Of a stretch of 33,969 bases of DNA, positions 1 through 9,159 are shown one piece after another. Position numbers and translations under genes: made by a program. The stretch lies in the NCBI GenBank assembly GCA_946611195.1, contig CAMODB010000010.1, positions 1-33,969 of the forward strand. The letters run 5' to 3'. Source of the DNA: an uncultured Bacillota bacterium. GTDB lineage: Bacteria > Bacillota_I > Bacilli_A > ML615J-28 > CAG-313. The number at the start of each line of letters is the position of its first letter. The stretch's first letter is position 1. The notes under the pieces are model-generated. The model was not told the DNA's origin. It did not search any database and worked only from the letters and a program-made list of their open reading frames with translations.

Positions 1-1
1 T

Positions 2-520
2 TTTTTATATGTCAACAGCAATAATAATCCTAAAACAGTGAGAAATTATTTTGCATCTTTAAATCTTAAATGTGATAATATTCAATTACAAGAATCTAGT
101 AATCCATTGTTATTAATATATCGAATCTTGACTATCGCTAGTAGTTTTAATGTAATTATTAATTTAATCATTTATTTAGTAATTACTTATTTCCTACTTC
201 GAAGAATTTATCGCAGTCGAATTAAAGATTTTGAAATATTAAGAGTATTAGGTGTTAATAAGAAAGACATGGCGAAAATTATTCGTTTAGAATTATTATT
301 AATTACTATTATTACGAGTATTTTAGGTTATGTTATTATTTATATTATCGCCTTTAGCGTTCCTGCTTTAGAAGATTTTAGAACCTTTGGCCTCTATCGA
401 CTTATTTTCTATTTTGTTGTCTTGTTTGGCTTTAGTTTAATTCTAGCAAAAAATATCAATCACCGAGTTTTCAAATTTACAGCTAGTCGTTCCATGAGAG
501 GAAGTGATGAAGATGATTAA
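2..520 (+). CDS. FtsX-type ABC transporter permease, C-terminal part (5' end outside the window)
   Basis: The reading frame is open from base 2, so the gene begins upstream of the window. What is visible is about 170 residues: a short extracellular stretch, a membrane segment rich in Ile/Leu, a basic cytoplasmic loop ending in ILRVLGVNKKDM, then two more membrane segments. The loop after the membrane helix resembles the conserved R-x-L-G-x-x-K-K-x-M region of FtsX/MacB permeases. The stop overlaps the start region of the following ABC ATPase-permease, so the two are probably translated together and form one transporter. The substrate cannot be told from the sequence; lipid, peptide or lipoprotein handling are typical for the family. 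Confidence 0.75.
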   Translation, partial: FLYVNSNNNPKTVRNYFASLNLKCDNIQLQESSNPLLLIYRILTIASSFNVIINLIIYLVITYFLLRRIYRSRIKDFEILRVLGVNKKDMAKIIRLELLLITIITSILGYVIIYIIAFSVPALEDFRTFGLYRLIFYFVVLFGFSLILAKNINHRVFKFTASRSMRGSDEDD

Positions 521-2606
521 AATTGATAACTTAAATAAATATTATTTTAAAGGTGATTCACGAGAATTACATGTTGTTAATAATGTATCATTAACCCTTC
601 CTGATAGTGGTCTTGTTACCATTCTTGGTCCTAGTGGTAGTGGTAAAACTACCTTATTAAATATTATTGGTGGTTTAGATAATTATTATAGTGGTCAAAT
701 TGCATATAACGATAAATTATTTAAAAAATATCGAGCTAAAGATATTGATTTAATGCGTAGTGAAGAAATTGGTTATGTATTTCAAAACTATTTATTATTT
801 CCTAATTATTCAGTTTATGATAATTTAAAAATAGCTTTAGAAATTATTGATATTTATGATCCAAACGAACAAAAGAAGCGAATTGAATATGCATTAAGCA
901 GTGTTGGTATGTATAAATATCGCCGCAAGAAAGTTAAGAATTTATCTGGTGGTCAGATGCAAAGAGTATCGATTGCGAGAGCCTTAGTTAAAAAAACAAA
1001 GATGATTATTGCGGATGAGCCAACTGGTAATATTGATAGCGAAAATACCATTGAAGTTATGAATATCTTAAAAAGAATTAGTGAAAACACCTTAGTTCTT
1101 TTAGTTACTCATGAAGAAAATATTGCTTATCATTATTCTGATCGTATCATTAAGATGCTAGATGGTAAGATTATTGCGGATGACGAAAATATTGAAAAAG
1201 AACATCTTATAAGTGATAAAAATATCAATAAAATTTATTTGAAAGATTTAGATAATAAAGTTTATGATGATGATGTAAAATTAGAAGTCTATACCGACCA
1301 TTCTTTAAATGATGAAGATATTAAATTAATTATTAAAAATAATACAATTTATATTGAAACAAAGAATAATCTCATTAATATTAAAGAATCAAGTGTACAA
1401 TTAATTGATGATCATTATCAAGAAATAGTAGAACAAAAAGAAGAAGATTTTGTTTTTGATAATAGTTTTTATGTTGATAAAAAATCTAATGATTTTATCT
1501 TCCGCTTAAAGAGTCATTTTAAAGAAGCTTTTAGCGAAGTCTTTAGAAAAGGAAAGAAGACGATTGCGTTATTAATAGTATTTGCTTTACTCGGTGGTTT
1601 ATTTGCTTTATCAACTATTAATTTAGCTAAAACTATTAATCGTGATGAAAATTATCAATTAAATTTTACAAATTCTTATACTATTAAAGAAAAATCTGAT
1701 TATCACTTACTATCTGATGATGATAAAAAAATATTAAAAGAAGCTTATAATCAAAATTTAATTAGAGATCTAATTGTTGTTAGTGCTTATGAACGTATTA
1801 ACATAACTAAACCAGTTAATAGTTTTAAAAATTCAGAAACAAATAATGATGGTTTCATACTCTATGGTCAACCAAAGAATATAATTTGGCATAATGATAA
1901 TACTGATGGAATAATAATTAGTAAAAAATTTGCTGATGATATTTTGAAAGATGCTAAAAATAGTAGTTATGAATTATTAAATGATTATAAAATAAATCAT
2001 AACGTAATAAAAGGCGTTTGTTCTGATGATTTTTATGGCTATTATAGCACTATAAATAATGATCTTTTTAATGAATATTGTTTAGATATCATCTTTAATG
2101 TCAATAATTATGAAAACGCAAAAACCTTCTTTAATAATCAAAATCATAATTTATCTAATGTAAAAGATAATTATCTTCAACAAAATAAGACAATGAATTT
2201 AAATAATAATCGTAATAGCGTTATCTTCTTAGTTGTTTTAGTTGTGATTTTTATTCTTTATACATATTTTTCTAATCGTAGTAAATTAATTAATGAAAAT
2301 TATTTTTATGGTGTTTATCGTTCATTAGGTAAATCAAAGAAACAAATGTATTTAAGTAATATTTTATATAACATCTTAAAGACTACTTTTTCTAGTGTCA
2401 TTGGGTATTTTGTAGTAATGGCTATTTATTTCTATTTTAGAAGTGAGTTAGCTTTATTATTTGATCCATTGAGTGCTTTATCTAGAATGGTTATTATCTT
2501 TGGCTGGATATTATTATATTTATTTAATATCCTCTTTGGTATTATTCCCCTTCATGGATTATTAAAGAAGACTCCAGCCCAGATAAATAGTAAATATGAT
2601 ATGTAG
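513..2606 (+). CDS. ABC transporter, fused ATP-binding and FtsX-type permease protein
   Basis: The N-terminal half is an ABC ATPase of the MacB/LolD type: Walker A GPSGSGKTT at about residues 39-47, signature LSGGQ near 144-148, Walker B/D-loop IIADEPTG near 165-172 and a switch His in LLVTHEE. After an acidic linker, a first membrane helix lies at about 349-372, then a roughly 200-residue extracellular domain, then three C-terminal membrane helices, the FtsX layout. A GTG at 504 and ATGs at 507 and 513 are all in frame. I chose 513 because AGAGGAAG (496-503) is too close to the first two and correctly spaced for the third. It overlaps the upstream permease end and probably pairs with it. Substrate unknown. 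Confidence 0.88.
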   Translation: MIKIDNLNKYYFKGDSRELHVVNNVSLTLPDSGLVTILGPSGSGKTTLLNIIGGLDNYYSGQIAYNDKLFKKYRAKDIDLMRSEEIGYVFQNYLLFPNYSVYDNLKIALEIIDIYDPNEQKKRIEYALSSVGMYKYRRKKVKNLSGGQMQRVSIARALVKKTKMIIADEPTGNIDSENTIEVMNILKRISENTLVLLVTHEENIAYHYSDRIIKMLDGKIIADDENIEKEHLISDKNINKIYLKDLDNKVYDDDVKLEVYTDHSLNDEDIKLIIKNNTIYIETKNNLINIKESSVQLIDDHYQEIVEQKEEDFVFDNSFYVDKKSNDFIFRLKSHFKEAFSEVFRKGKKTIALLIVFALLGGLFALSTINLAKTINRDENYQLNFTNSYTIKEKSDYHLLSDDDKKILKEAYNQNLIRDLIVVSAYERINITKPVNSFKNSETNNDGFILYGQPKNIIWHNDNTDGIIISKKFADDILKDAKNSSYELLNDYKINHNVIKGVCSDDFYGYYSTINNDLFNEYCLDIIFNVNNYENAKTFFNNQNHNLSNVKDNYLQQNKTMNLNNNRNSVIFLVVLVVIFILYTYFSNRSKLINENYFYGVYRSLGKSKKQMYLSNILYNILKTTFSSVIGYFVVMAIYFYFRSELALLFDPLSALSRMVIIFGWILLYLFNILFGIIPLHGLLKKTPAQINSKYDM

Positions 2607-2622
2607 ATTTTAATGTTAACTT

Positions 2623-2653
2623 GAAGGCAACATGTATAATGTTGTCTTCTTTT
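2623..2653 (+). terminator. Rho-independent terminator after the ABC transporter
   Basis: GAAGGCAACAT (2623-2633) pairs with ATGTTGTCTTC (2639-2649) with one G-U pair and a 5-nt loop, followed by TTTT. It separates the transporter from phoH. Confidence 0.85.
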
Positions 2654-2683
2654 CGCATATTCGAATAAATTATCTTGATTTTG

Positions 2684-2692
2684 TGTTATAAT
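2684..2692 (+). promoter_or_regulatory. Extended -10 promoter for the phoH operon
   Basis: TGT-TATAAT at 2684-2692 is a perfect extended -10. No good -35 lies 16-18 bases upstream. It is 31 bases before the phoH start. Confidence 0.6.
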
Positions 2693-2723
2693 ATTATTGA
2701 ATAAGAAAGTAAAGGAATAATTT

Positions 2724-3695
2724 ATGGATAAAAAAATTATTTGGACATTTGATGATTTAGAATTTGAAAAGATTTTTATTGGTCCAGTCAATCACAGCTT
2801 AGATATTATCAATAGTGAATTGAATGTACATTTAAATCACATTAATAATCATTTATTAATTGAAGAAAGTGATTTAGATCATTTAGAAGTGGTTGTTTCC
2901 GTTATCAAATTATTAAATCGTTTATATAGTGAACATATTGAATGGCATACACGTGATTTAATTCATTATGTCATGGAACTCAAAGAAAGTAAGAATTTAA
3001 ATGAAACCATTGAAGATTTAGTACGCTTCAGTTCGCATAAAGTGATTGTTTTAAATACCTTTGAGGGAAAGAAGATTTACGCAAAAACTCTTGGTCAAAA
3101 GAAATATTTAGATTCTTTAAATAAAAATAATATTGTATTTTCTTCTGGACCAGCTGGTACTGGTAAAACATATTTAGCTGTGGCATATGCAGTTAGTGAA
3201 TTAAAGAAGAACCATATTAATAAAATTATTATTACTCGTCCGGTTGTTGAAGCAGGTGAAAAATTAGGTTTCTTGCCGGGAGATTTGAAAGAAAAAGTTG
3301 ATCCATATTTAATTCCTATTTATGATGCGTTAAATGAATTCTTAAGTAAAGAAGTAGTAGAAAGAATGATGGAAAAAGGTGTTATTGAAATAGCTCCTTT
3401 AGCTTATATGCGTGGTCGTACTTTAGATCAAGCAATTATCATTCTTGATGAAGCTCAAAATACAACTACTAATCAAATGAAGATGTTTATCACTAGACTT
3501 GGTTTTAATTCGAAAATGATTATTACTGGTGACGCCAGTCAAATTGATTTAAGTAGTGGTGTTCGTAGTGGCTTTATTGAAGCTTTAAATATTTTAAAGG
3601 ATATTGATGGTATCCAAATGATTCATTTTAGTAAAAATGATGTTATGCGGCATCCATTAGTGGCGAAAATAATTGAAAGGTATGATCAAATATAA
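2724..3695 (+). CDS. phoH: PhoH family ATPase
   Basis: A 323-residue PhoH-like P-loop ATPase. The C-terminal two thirds hold Walker A GPAGTGKT at 142-149, a Walker B region IIILDEAQN, and the family segments [18 protein letters not shown] and MRGRTLDQA. The N-terminal ~110 residues match the usual variable domain of the family. PhoH is thought to be an RNA-associated ATPase, and its usual partner YbeY is next door. The start has AAAGGA upstream (2711-2716). The stop overlaps the ybeY start by one base, so translation is coupled. Exact cellular role is not settled for the family. Confidence 0.93.
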   Translation: MDKKIIWTFDDLEFEKIFIGPVNHSLDIINSELNVHLNHINNHLLIEESDLDHLEVVVSVIKLLNRLYSEHIEWHTRDLIHYVMELKESKNLNETIEDLVRFSSHKVIVLNTFEGKKIYAKTLGQKKYLDSLNKNNIVFSSGPAGTGKTYLAVAYAVSELKKNHINKIIITRPVVEAGEKLGFLPGDLKEKVDPYLIPIYDALNEFLSKEVVERMMEKGVIEIAPLAYMRGRTLDQAIIILDEAQNTTTNQMKMFITRLGFNSKMIITGDASQIDLSSGVRSGFIEALNILKDIDGIQMIHFSKNDVMRHPLVAKIIERYDQI

Positions 3696-4150
3696 TGATA
3701 CATTATAATTTATTTACCAATGATTATCATTTTCCTTTTAAAATAAGAGGAGTAATTCAAAAAATATTAAGAGAAATATACCATTTCGAAAATTTAAAAG
3801 GGGAATATGTTGTTAGTTTTATTATCGTTTCTAATGATGAAATACAAGAAATTAATAAAACTTATCGTCATTTAGATCGACCAACCGATGTAATTAGCTT
3901 TGCGGGAATCGATAGTAATGAAAACCATAAACTTGATTATGAATTAGGGGATATTTATATTTCATATGATAAAGTATTAAGTCAAGCTGAAGAATATAAT
4001 CATTCTATTTTAAGAGAATTTAGTTTCCTTTTAACACATGGTATGTTACATTTGTTAGGTTATGATCATATGAATAAACATGATGAAGAAATTATGTTTA
4101 ATAAACAAGATGAAATCTTAGAAAATATTAAAATATTGAGGGATAATTAA
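3695..4150 (+). CDS. ybeY: Endoribonuclease / rRNA maturation factor YbeY
   Basis: The zinc-binding signature HGMLHLLGYDH lies at 115-125, with the three metal-ligand His at 115, 119 and 125. The N-terminal part has the family motif LNxxYRxxDxPTDVISF (ISFAGID here). At 151 residues it is of normal length. YbeY acts in 16S rRNA 3' end maturation and ribosome quality control in the cytoplasm. It starts at the A of the phoH stop (taATG) and its own stop overlaps the cdd start in the same way, so phoH-ybeY-cdd are translationally coupled. Confidence 0.95.
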   Translation: MIHYNLFTNDYHFPFKIRGVIQKILREIYHFENLKGEYVVSFIIVSNDEIQEINKTYRHLDRPTDVISFAGIDSNENHKLDYELGDIYISYDKVLSQAEEYNHSILREFSFLLTHGMLHLLGYDHMNKHDEEIMFNKQDEILENIKILRDN

Positions 4151-4554
4151 TGAATATTGATGAAAAATACCGTTTAGTAACCATAGCACAAGGATTTAGT
4201 TACAGTCCATATTCGAAATTTAAAGTAGGTGCTTTACTTATCTTTAATGATGATTCTTATGTAATGGGTTGTAATATTGAAAATGCTTCTTATCCTTTAG
4301 GCAATTGTGCAGAAAGAACAGCTATTTTTAAAGCTTTATCTGATGGTAAAGATTTAAAAAATGTTAAAGAATTAGTTGTAATTGCTCCTAGTCCAAGAGC
4401 GGTTTCCCCATGTGGTGCTTGTCGACAAGTAATGAATGAATTATTACCAAGTGATTGTATTATTACTTTATTTAATAATAAAAAAGAAGTCCTTGTCTTA
4501 AAAAATAGTGATTTATTACCATATGCCTTTAATGAAGGTGACTTAAATGGCTGA
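4150..4554 (+). CDS. cdd: Cytidine deaminase
   Basis: A 134-residue homotetrameric-type cytidine deaminase, which converts cytidine/deoxycytidine to uridine/deoxyuridine in pyrimidine salvage. Zinc ligands and catalytic Glu are visible: C53-A-E55 in NCAERTAIF and C88-x2-C91 in SPCGACRQV. It sits in the usual Firmicute position between ybeY and era, although the diacylglycerol kinase gene often found here (dgkA) is absent. The gene ends in TGA, overlapping era by 8 bases, which shows that TGA is a stop codon in this organism. Confidence 0.95.
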   Translation: MNIDEKYRLVTIAQGFSYSPYSKFKVGALLIFNDDSYVMGCNIENASYPLGNCAERTAIFKALSDGKDLKNVKELVVIAPSPRAVSPCGACRQVMNELLPSDCIITLFNNKKEVLVLKNSDLLPYAFNEGDLNG

Positions 4555-5443
4555 TTTTAAATCCGGTTTTGTTGCGATAATAGGTCGCAGCAATGTTGGG
4601 AAAAGCACCTTATTAAATCAAATCTTAAAAGGACATTTCTTAATTGTTAGTCCAAAAACCCAAACTACTCGCAATAAGATTAAAGGTATTTATACTAAAG
4701 ATGATTGTCAAATCGTCTTTATTGATACACCTGGACTTCATAAAGCTACAACTGAACTAGGTAATGTAATGAATGAATTTGCTTATAATAGTTTAGAAGG
4801 AGTCGATTTAGTCCTCCTTGTTGTTGATGCTAGTGTTAAAAAAGGTAAAGGTGATGATTTTGCAATTAGCATTTTACCGAAAAAAGTACCTACGATTCTT
4901 ATTTTAAATAAAGTTGATTTAGTAAAAAATGCTGATTCATTAAAAGAAAATATCGATTCTTATAAAGAAGCTTTCCCCTTTAGTGGTGGTATAACTGTAT
5001 CTTCAACCGAAAATTTCAATGTTGATACCTTAATTGAAATGATTAAAGAAAAATTACCGGTAGGACCTAAATATTATCCTGATGATGAAGCTATTGATTT
5101 ACCAATTCGTTTTGTGGTTAGTGAAATAATAAGAGAAAAAATCCTTTTACTTACTAATGATGAAATACCTTATAGTGTTGCGGTAACAATTGAAGCCTTT
5201 AAAGAAGAAGAAAAAATGGTTTCTATTAACGCAACAATAGTTGTGGAAAGAAGCAGTCAAAAGAAGATAATTATTGGTAAAAATGGTAATATGATTAAAC
5301 AAATCGGTCATGATGCCAGAATTGATATTATGAAATTAATTGATAAGAAAGTATATCTCGAATTATTTGTTAAAGTAGAAGAAGAATGGCGAAATAATAA
5401 ACATTATTTAAGAGAATATGGTTATCATAATGATGATGAATAA
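4547..5443 (+). CDS. era: GTPase Era
   Basis: A 298-residue Era. The GTPase domain has G1 GRSNVGKS at 13-20, G3 DTPGLH, and G4 NKVD. The C-terminal KH domain has the loop IIIGKNGNMIKQIG. Era binds the 3' end of 16S rRNA and assists 30S assembly, which fits its coupling with ybeY. The start lies inside the end of cdd (8-base overlap), with AATGAAGGTGA in cdd serving as the ribosome-binding region. Nothing unusual is seen in length or motifs. Confidence 0.96.
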   Translation: MADFKSGFVAIIGRSNVGKSTLLNQILKGHFLIVSPKTQTTRNKIKGIYTKDDCQIVFIDTPGLHKATTELGNVMNEFAYNSLEGVDLVLLVVDASVKKGKGDDFAISILPKKVPTILILNKVDLVKNADSLKENIDSYKEAFPFSGGITVSSTENFNVDTLIEMIKEKLPVGPKYYPDDEAIDLPIRFVVSEIIREKILLLTNDEIPYSVAVTIEAFKEEEKMVSINATIVVERSSQKKIIIGKNGNMIKQIGHDARIDIMKLIDKKVYLELFVKVEEEWRNNKHYLREYGYHNDDE

Positions 5444-5451
5444 GAAATAAT

Positions 5452-6192
5452 ATGAAAGAAATATTAAAACAAACAGGTATAGTTATCCATAATCAAAAAT
5501 ATAAAGATACGAGTTCTTTAATATCAGTGTTATCAAAAAATGAATTGATGACTTATCAAGTTAAAGGCGTTGAAAAAGCTGGTAGTGGAACCTTAAAATT
5601 CACTCAACTTTTAACAAAATTATCATTTAATTATGCTAATGGTAGTTTAAGAACTTTAACTGATGCTTATATCGATGATAATTACAGTGATATTAAGTTA
5701 GATTTGAATAAATATAATTATGCGTTAATCATTATGGAAAAATTAAATAATTTCTATTCAGCAATATCGGAAAAAGAATTAATTTATGATTTCTTTAATG
5801 AATTGATGGAAATATTAAAAATAACAAATTATCCAAAAGAAGTAGCTTTAATTTTTGAAGTTAAATTATTATATCTATTAGGAGTATCACCTATTTTTAA
5901 AACTTGTGTAAATTGTGGCAGAACATTTGATATAAAGAATGGTGTTTTTAATTATGCACAGGGTGGTATGATTTGTGATAATTGTAAAAGACGTTTTGTC
6001 GCCAATCTTAATGGTGAAGAATCGACAATATTAAAAAAAATTTATGTTACTAAAATAAAAGATGTTGATGAAGAAGTCCTTTTAGAATATAGTAAATATT
6101 CAAAAATTAGTGAAGTTGTCGATGAATATTATAGATTTCATTTAGAATTTGATTCTAAAGTCAAAAAAGTAATGAAAGAATTAAATAAATAG
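5452..6192 (+). CDS. recO: DNA repair protein RecO
   Basis: A 246-residue RecO, which loads RecA on gapped DNA together with RecR. The N-terminal OB-fold begins with GIVIHNQKYKDTSSL. The zinc site C152-x2-C155 ... C175-x2-C178 is complete. It follows era by 8 bases as in most Firmicutes. There is hardly any Shine-Dalgarno sequence before the ATG, so it may depend on coupling to era translation. Confidence 0.92.
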   Translation: MKEILKQTGIVIHNQKYKDTSSLISVLSKNELMTYQVKGVEKAGSGTLKFTQLLTKLSFNYANGSLRTLTDAYIDDNYSDIKLDLNKYNYALIIMEKLNNFYSAISEKELIYDFFNELMEILKITNYPKEVALIFEVKLLYLLGVSPIFKTCVNCGRTFDIKNGVFNYAQGGMICDNCKRRFVANLNGEESTILKKIYVTKIKDVDEEVLLEYSKYSKISEVVDEYYRFHLEFDSKVKKVMKELNK

Positions 6193-6200
6193 AGGTTTTT

Positions 6201-6710
6201 ATGCAAAAAATTAAAATCATTTTAAGTAATGATAAAGTAATAAATTTAGTTTTAGATGAACAATATGCCCCTAAAACAGTTGAAAATTTTATTAAATTAG
6301 TTAAGAATAAGTTTTATGATGGATGTTTATTTCACCGTATAATCGATAATTTTATGATTCAAACTGGTGGTTATTTCTTAGATGGAAATTCTATATATGA
6401 AAAAGAAACTCCTAGTATTAATGGTGAATTTAAACAAAACGGTTTTGATAATCAATTATTACATAAAGCGGGTGTGATTTCGATGGCTAGAACTAGTGAT
6501 CCTAATTCGGCTAGCTCACAATTTTTCATTTGTAGTGTTGATTGTCCGCATTTAGATGGGGCATATGCGGCTTTTGGTTATACGACAGATGAAGATAGCT
6601 TAAAAGTAGTAAAAGAAGTTGCGAAAGTTGAAACAACTACGGTTGCTAATTATTTTACAGATTTTCCAGTGGATTTAATTAGTATCAAAACCATAGAATT
6701 GGTAGATTAA
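6201..6710 (+). CDS. Cyclophilin-type peptidyl-prolyl isomerase, cytoplasmic
   Basis: A 169-residue cyclophilin without a signal peptide. Family motifs are clear: FHRIIDNFMIQTGG (catalytic Arg in HRI), ISMARTSDPNSASSQFFIC and LDGAYAAFG. It would catalyse cis-trans isomerisation of Xaa-Pro bonds in cytoplasmic proteins. AGAGG precedes the start. It directly abuts a second cyclophilin that carries a lipoprotein signal, and the two are alike along the whole domain, so they look like a tandem duplication. Confidence 0.92.
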   Translation: MQKIKIILSNDKVINLVLDEQYAPKTVENFIKLVKNKFYDGCLFHRIIDNFMIQTGGYFLDGNSIYEKETPSINGEFKQNGFDNQLLHKAGVISMARTSDPNSASSQFFICSVDCPHLDGAYAAFGYTTDEDSLKVVKEVAKVETTTVANYFTDFPVDLISIKTIELVD

Positions 6711-7325
6711 ATGAAAAAATTATTTGTTTTATTCCTTTTATCTTTTTTAATTCTTAGTCTAAATAGCTGTACTAAATTTGATGAAAATAATACTGATAAT
6801 ATTTATGCTCAAATAGTACTTAAAGATAATCGGAAAATTAATCTTAAGCTTGAATATCAAGCAGCACCCCGCACTGTTAAGAATTTTATTAAACTTGTCA
6901 AAGAAGGATTTTATAATAATAAGATTTTTCACCGCATTATCGATAATTTTATGATTCAAGGTGGTGGTTATGAATTAGATAATAATTTACCAATTAATCA
7001 TAGTACAGATGCCATTTATGGTGAATTTTCATCTAATGGTTTTGATAATCCTTTAAAACATGATCTTGGTGTAATATCTATGGCAAGAACGACTAATCCT
7101 AATTCTGCAAGCTGTCAATTCTTTATTTGTAGTGCCCCAAATGATAAAATAAGTTATTTAGATGGTCAATATGCAGCTTTTGGTAAAACTTATGAAGATA
7201 AAAGTAACCAAGTTATTTTAGAATTATCAAAAGTAAAAACGATTAGATACAATGCTTATCTAGAAGATTATCCGGAAGTTCCTATTATTATTAAAAAAAT
7301 TAAATTAGCTAATTCAGCATTTTAG
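6711..7325 (+). CDS. Lipoprotein cyclophilin-type peptidyl-prolyl isomerase
   Basis: A 204-residue secreted version of the preceding cyclophilin. The N-terminus is a lipoprotein signal: KK, a hydrophobic run to about residue 16, and lipobox LNSC with the lipidated Cys at about residue 20. The mature part has FHRIIDNFMIQGGG, ISMARTTNPNSASCQFFIC and LDGQYAAFG. It probably folds exported proteins at the outer face of the membrane. The ATG follows the previous stop with no gap. Signal cleavage would need LspA, encoded at 20513. Confidence 0.92.
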   Translation: MKKLFVLFLLSFLILSLNSCTKFDENNTDNIYAQIVLKDNRKINLKLEYQAAPRTVKNFIKLVKEGFYNNKIFHRIIDNFMIQGGGYELDNNLPINHSTDAIYGEFSSNGFDNPLKHDLGVISMARTTNPNSASCQFFICSAPNDKISYLDGQYAAFGKTYEDKSNQVILELSKVKTIRYNAYLEDYPEVPIIIKKIKLANSAF

Positions 7326-7334
7326 GAGTTAAAC

Positions 7335-8504
7335 ATGTTAGATTTTAATTTTTATTCACCAACCAAAATATATTTTGGTAAAGATAGAGAAAAAGAAATC
7401 GGAAAAATTATTAAAAGTTATGGCTATAAAAAAATACTACTTGTTTACGGTAAAAGTAGTATTGTTAAAAGTGGCTTATATAAAACAATAATTGAGAAAT
7501 TAGAAGAAGAACAAATTGAATATTTGATATTAAATGGGGTAGAGCCTAATCCTAAAGTAGATTTAGTGCGTAAAGGTGTTAGCTTAATAAAAGAATCGAA
7601 AGTAGATTTAATCTTAGCTGTTGGTGGTGGTTCTGTCATTGATACCGCAAAAGCTATTAGCTGTGGTTATTATTTAGATTGCGATCCTTGGTTACTTAAT
7701 AGTCATGAAGTTGAACCAACTAAGGCTTTACCTATTGGCGTAATTTTAACAATTAGTGCAGCTGGATCGGAATTATCTAATTCTTGTGTAATCTCAAATC
7801 CTGAATTAGGAATTAAAAATGGTTTTAATACTGACATTATTAGACCAATTTTTGCGGTTGAAAACCCTACTTTAACATATTCTGTATCCCAATTTCAAAC
7901 AGCTTGTGGGGTTGTCGATATTATAATGCATACTTTAGAAAGATATTTAACCGATACTTTAAATAATTATTTCCAAGAAGAAATGGCTTTAGGTCTTTTA
8001 AGAAGTGTTATTAAGGCAGGAAGAATTGTTAAAGATAAACCTGATGATTATGATGCGAGAGCCTGCCTAATGCTTGCATCAAGCTATAGTCATAATGGTT
8101 TAACAGGCCTTGGTAGTAAATTCTATTTTACAGTTCATAAATTAGAACATGAAATTAGTGGAACTTTTGATCATGTAGCACATGCTGCTGGTTTATCAGT
8201 CTTATATCCAGCTTGGGCTAAGGCTGTTTATAAATATTTACCTCATAAATTTGCTAGTTTTGCGCGTGATGTTATGAATGTTATAGAAGAAGATGATTTA
8301 AAGGCTAGCTATGAAGGTATTTTATGCCTAGAAGCATTCTTTAAAGAATTAAAAATGCCTACGAGATTTAGTGAATTAAATATTTTAGAAAAAGATTTTT
8401 TACCAATGGCTAATCGTTTAACTAAGAATGGGAAAAAGAAAGTAATTGGTTTTGTAGAATTAGATAAGAATTTAATTTTAGAAATCTTTAATAACGCTAA
8501 ATAA
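7335..8504 (+). CDS. Iron-containing alcohol dehydrogenase (BdhA/YugJ-like)
   Basis: A 389-residue group III alcohol dehydrogenase. The nucleotide-binding GGGS is at 97-100 with Asp103. The metal ligands are all present: D195, H199 (in DIIMHTLERY), H272 (in KLEHE) and H283 (in HVAHAAG). The LEHE and AHAAGL segments resemble the NAD(P)H-dependent butanol dehydrogenase/YugJ branch. It would reduce aldehydes to alcohols in fermentation, re-oxidising NAD(P)H. TAGGAG precedes the ATG. It is the last gene of the phoH operon; no terminator hairpin is seen after it. Substrate is inferred only. Confidence 0.92.
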   Translation: MLDFNFYSPTKIYFGKDREKEIGKIIKSYGYKKILLVYGKSSIVKSGLYKTIIEKLEEEQIEYLILNGVEPNPKVDLVRKGVSLIKESKVDLILAVGGGSVIDTAKAISCGYYLDCDPWLLNSHEVEPTKALPIGVILTISAAGSELSNSCVISNPELGIKNGFNTDIIRPIFAVENPTLTYSVSQFQTACGVVDIIMHTLERYLTDTLNNYFQEEMALGLLRSVIKAGRIVKDKPDDYDARACLMLASSYSHNGLTGLGSKFYFTVHKLEHEISGTFDHVAHAAGLSVLYPAWAKAVYKYLPHKFASFARDVMNVIEEDDLKASYEGILCLEAFFKELKMPTRFSELNILEKDFLPMANRLTKNGKKKVIGFVELDKNLILEIFNNAK

Positions 8505-8533
8505 TTTACAAATAAAATATTGTATGTTAAAAT
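8505..8533 (+). promoter_or_regulatory. Promoter of the zinc-ribbon membrane protein gene
   Basis: TTTACA (8505-8510), a 17-base spacer and TAAAAT (8528-8533), with TG one base before the -10. Confidence 0.75.
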
Positions 8534-8557
8534 GTAGTTAATACAAGGAGAATTATC

Positions 8558-8917
8558 ATGGAAAAAATTAAATATTGTCCTAAGTGTCAAAAAATACATT
8601 CAATTGAGGAAACAAAATGTGATTGTGGTTTTGAATTCTTTGTACCAGAAAAACAAGAAGAAGATCAAACTGTTGCAACATCAAATACAAGAGTAATCGT
8701 TGATAACGTACCATTAGGTATTTGGACATTCTTATCATTCATTACAGCTTCCATTGCTGGTTGGTTATTCTATTTCAAATTTAAAGAAACATATCCGGAA
8801 AGAAGTAAACATGCAAAACATGGAGCAGTAGCTTTTTATATTACTTTAGGTATTGTTGTCGCAATTGCTTTATTTATCATCATTCTTGATTCTAAAGGTC
8901 GAGTAATTTGGAAATAA
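8558..8917 (+). CDS. Small zinc-ribbon membrane protein, function unknown
   Basis: A 119-residue protein I do not recognise. The N-terminus has a probable zinc ribbon, C7-x2-C10 and C21-x-C23. An acidic linker follows, then two membrane helices at about 52-72 and 88-110, separated by a short basic loop (KETYPERSKHAKH). It has its own promoter and a strong ribosome-binding site (AAGGAG). It stands between the alcohol dehydrogenase and rpmG, with a separate promoter for rpmG, so it may be a single-gene unit. It could be a membrane-bound sensor or adaptor, but nothing in the sequence proves this. Confidence 0.8.
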   Translation: MEKIKYCPKCQKIHSIEETKCDCGFEFFVPEKQEEDQTVATSNTRVIVDNVPLGIWTFLSFITASIAGWLFYFKFKETYPERSKHAKHGAVAFYITLGIVVAIALFIIILDSKGRVIWK

Positions 8918-8936
8918 TTTCTCGTTTGTAAAATAG

Positions 8937-8965
8937 TTGAAAATTATTAAAAAATATAGTATAAT
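8937..8965 (+). promoter_or_regulatory. Promoter of rpmG
   Basis: TTGAAA (8937-8942), a 17-base spacer and a perfect TATAAT (8960-8965). Confidence 0.85.
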
Positions 8966-8991
8966 ATAATAGATTTTTTAGGAGGACTACT

Positions 8992-9147
8992 ATGCGCGTT
9001 AGTATATTATTAAAATGCTCAGAATGTGGCGAAGAAAATTATCTTTCTGAAAAGAACAAACGTAATACTCCAGATCGTATTGAAGTAAAGAAGTATTGCC
9101 CTCGTTGTAAGAAGGTTACTCTTCATAAAGAAAAGAATAAAAAATAA
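8992..9147 (+). CDS. rpmG: 50S ribosomal protein L33
   Basis: A 51-residue L33. It has the zinc-binding form, with C9-x2-C12 in KCSECG and C36-x2-C39 in YCPRCK. Family features are the N-terminal MRV, the [13 protein letters not shown] segment and the basic C-terminal HKEK tail. A very good GGAGG lies 8 bases before the ATG. In many Firmicutes an rpmG copy precedes secE-nusG, but here it is a single gene followed at once by a terminator. Confidence 0.95.
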   Translation: MRVSILLKCSECGEENYLSEKNKRNTPDRIEVKKYCPRCKKVTLHKEKNKK

Positions 9148-9159
9148 TAGCTACAAAAT

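Noticed and set aside
2552-2791. Minus-strand open frame between the ABC transporter and phoH
   Set aside because: It overlaps two real genes and crosses a terminator; composition is that of a shadow frame.
4552-4554. TGA read as Trp (Mycoplasma-like code)
   Set aside because: TGA ends cdd and the histidine kinase at sensible lengths, and Trp codons in conserved positions are TGG.
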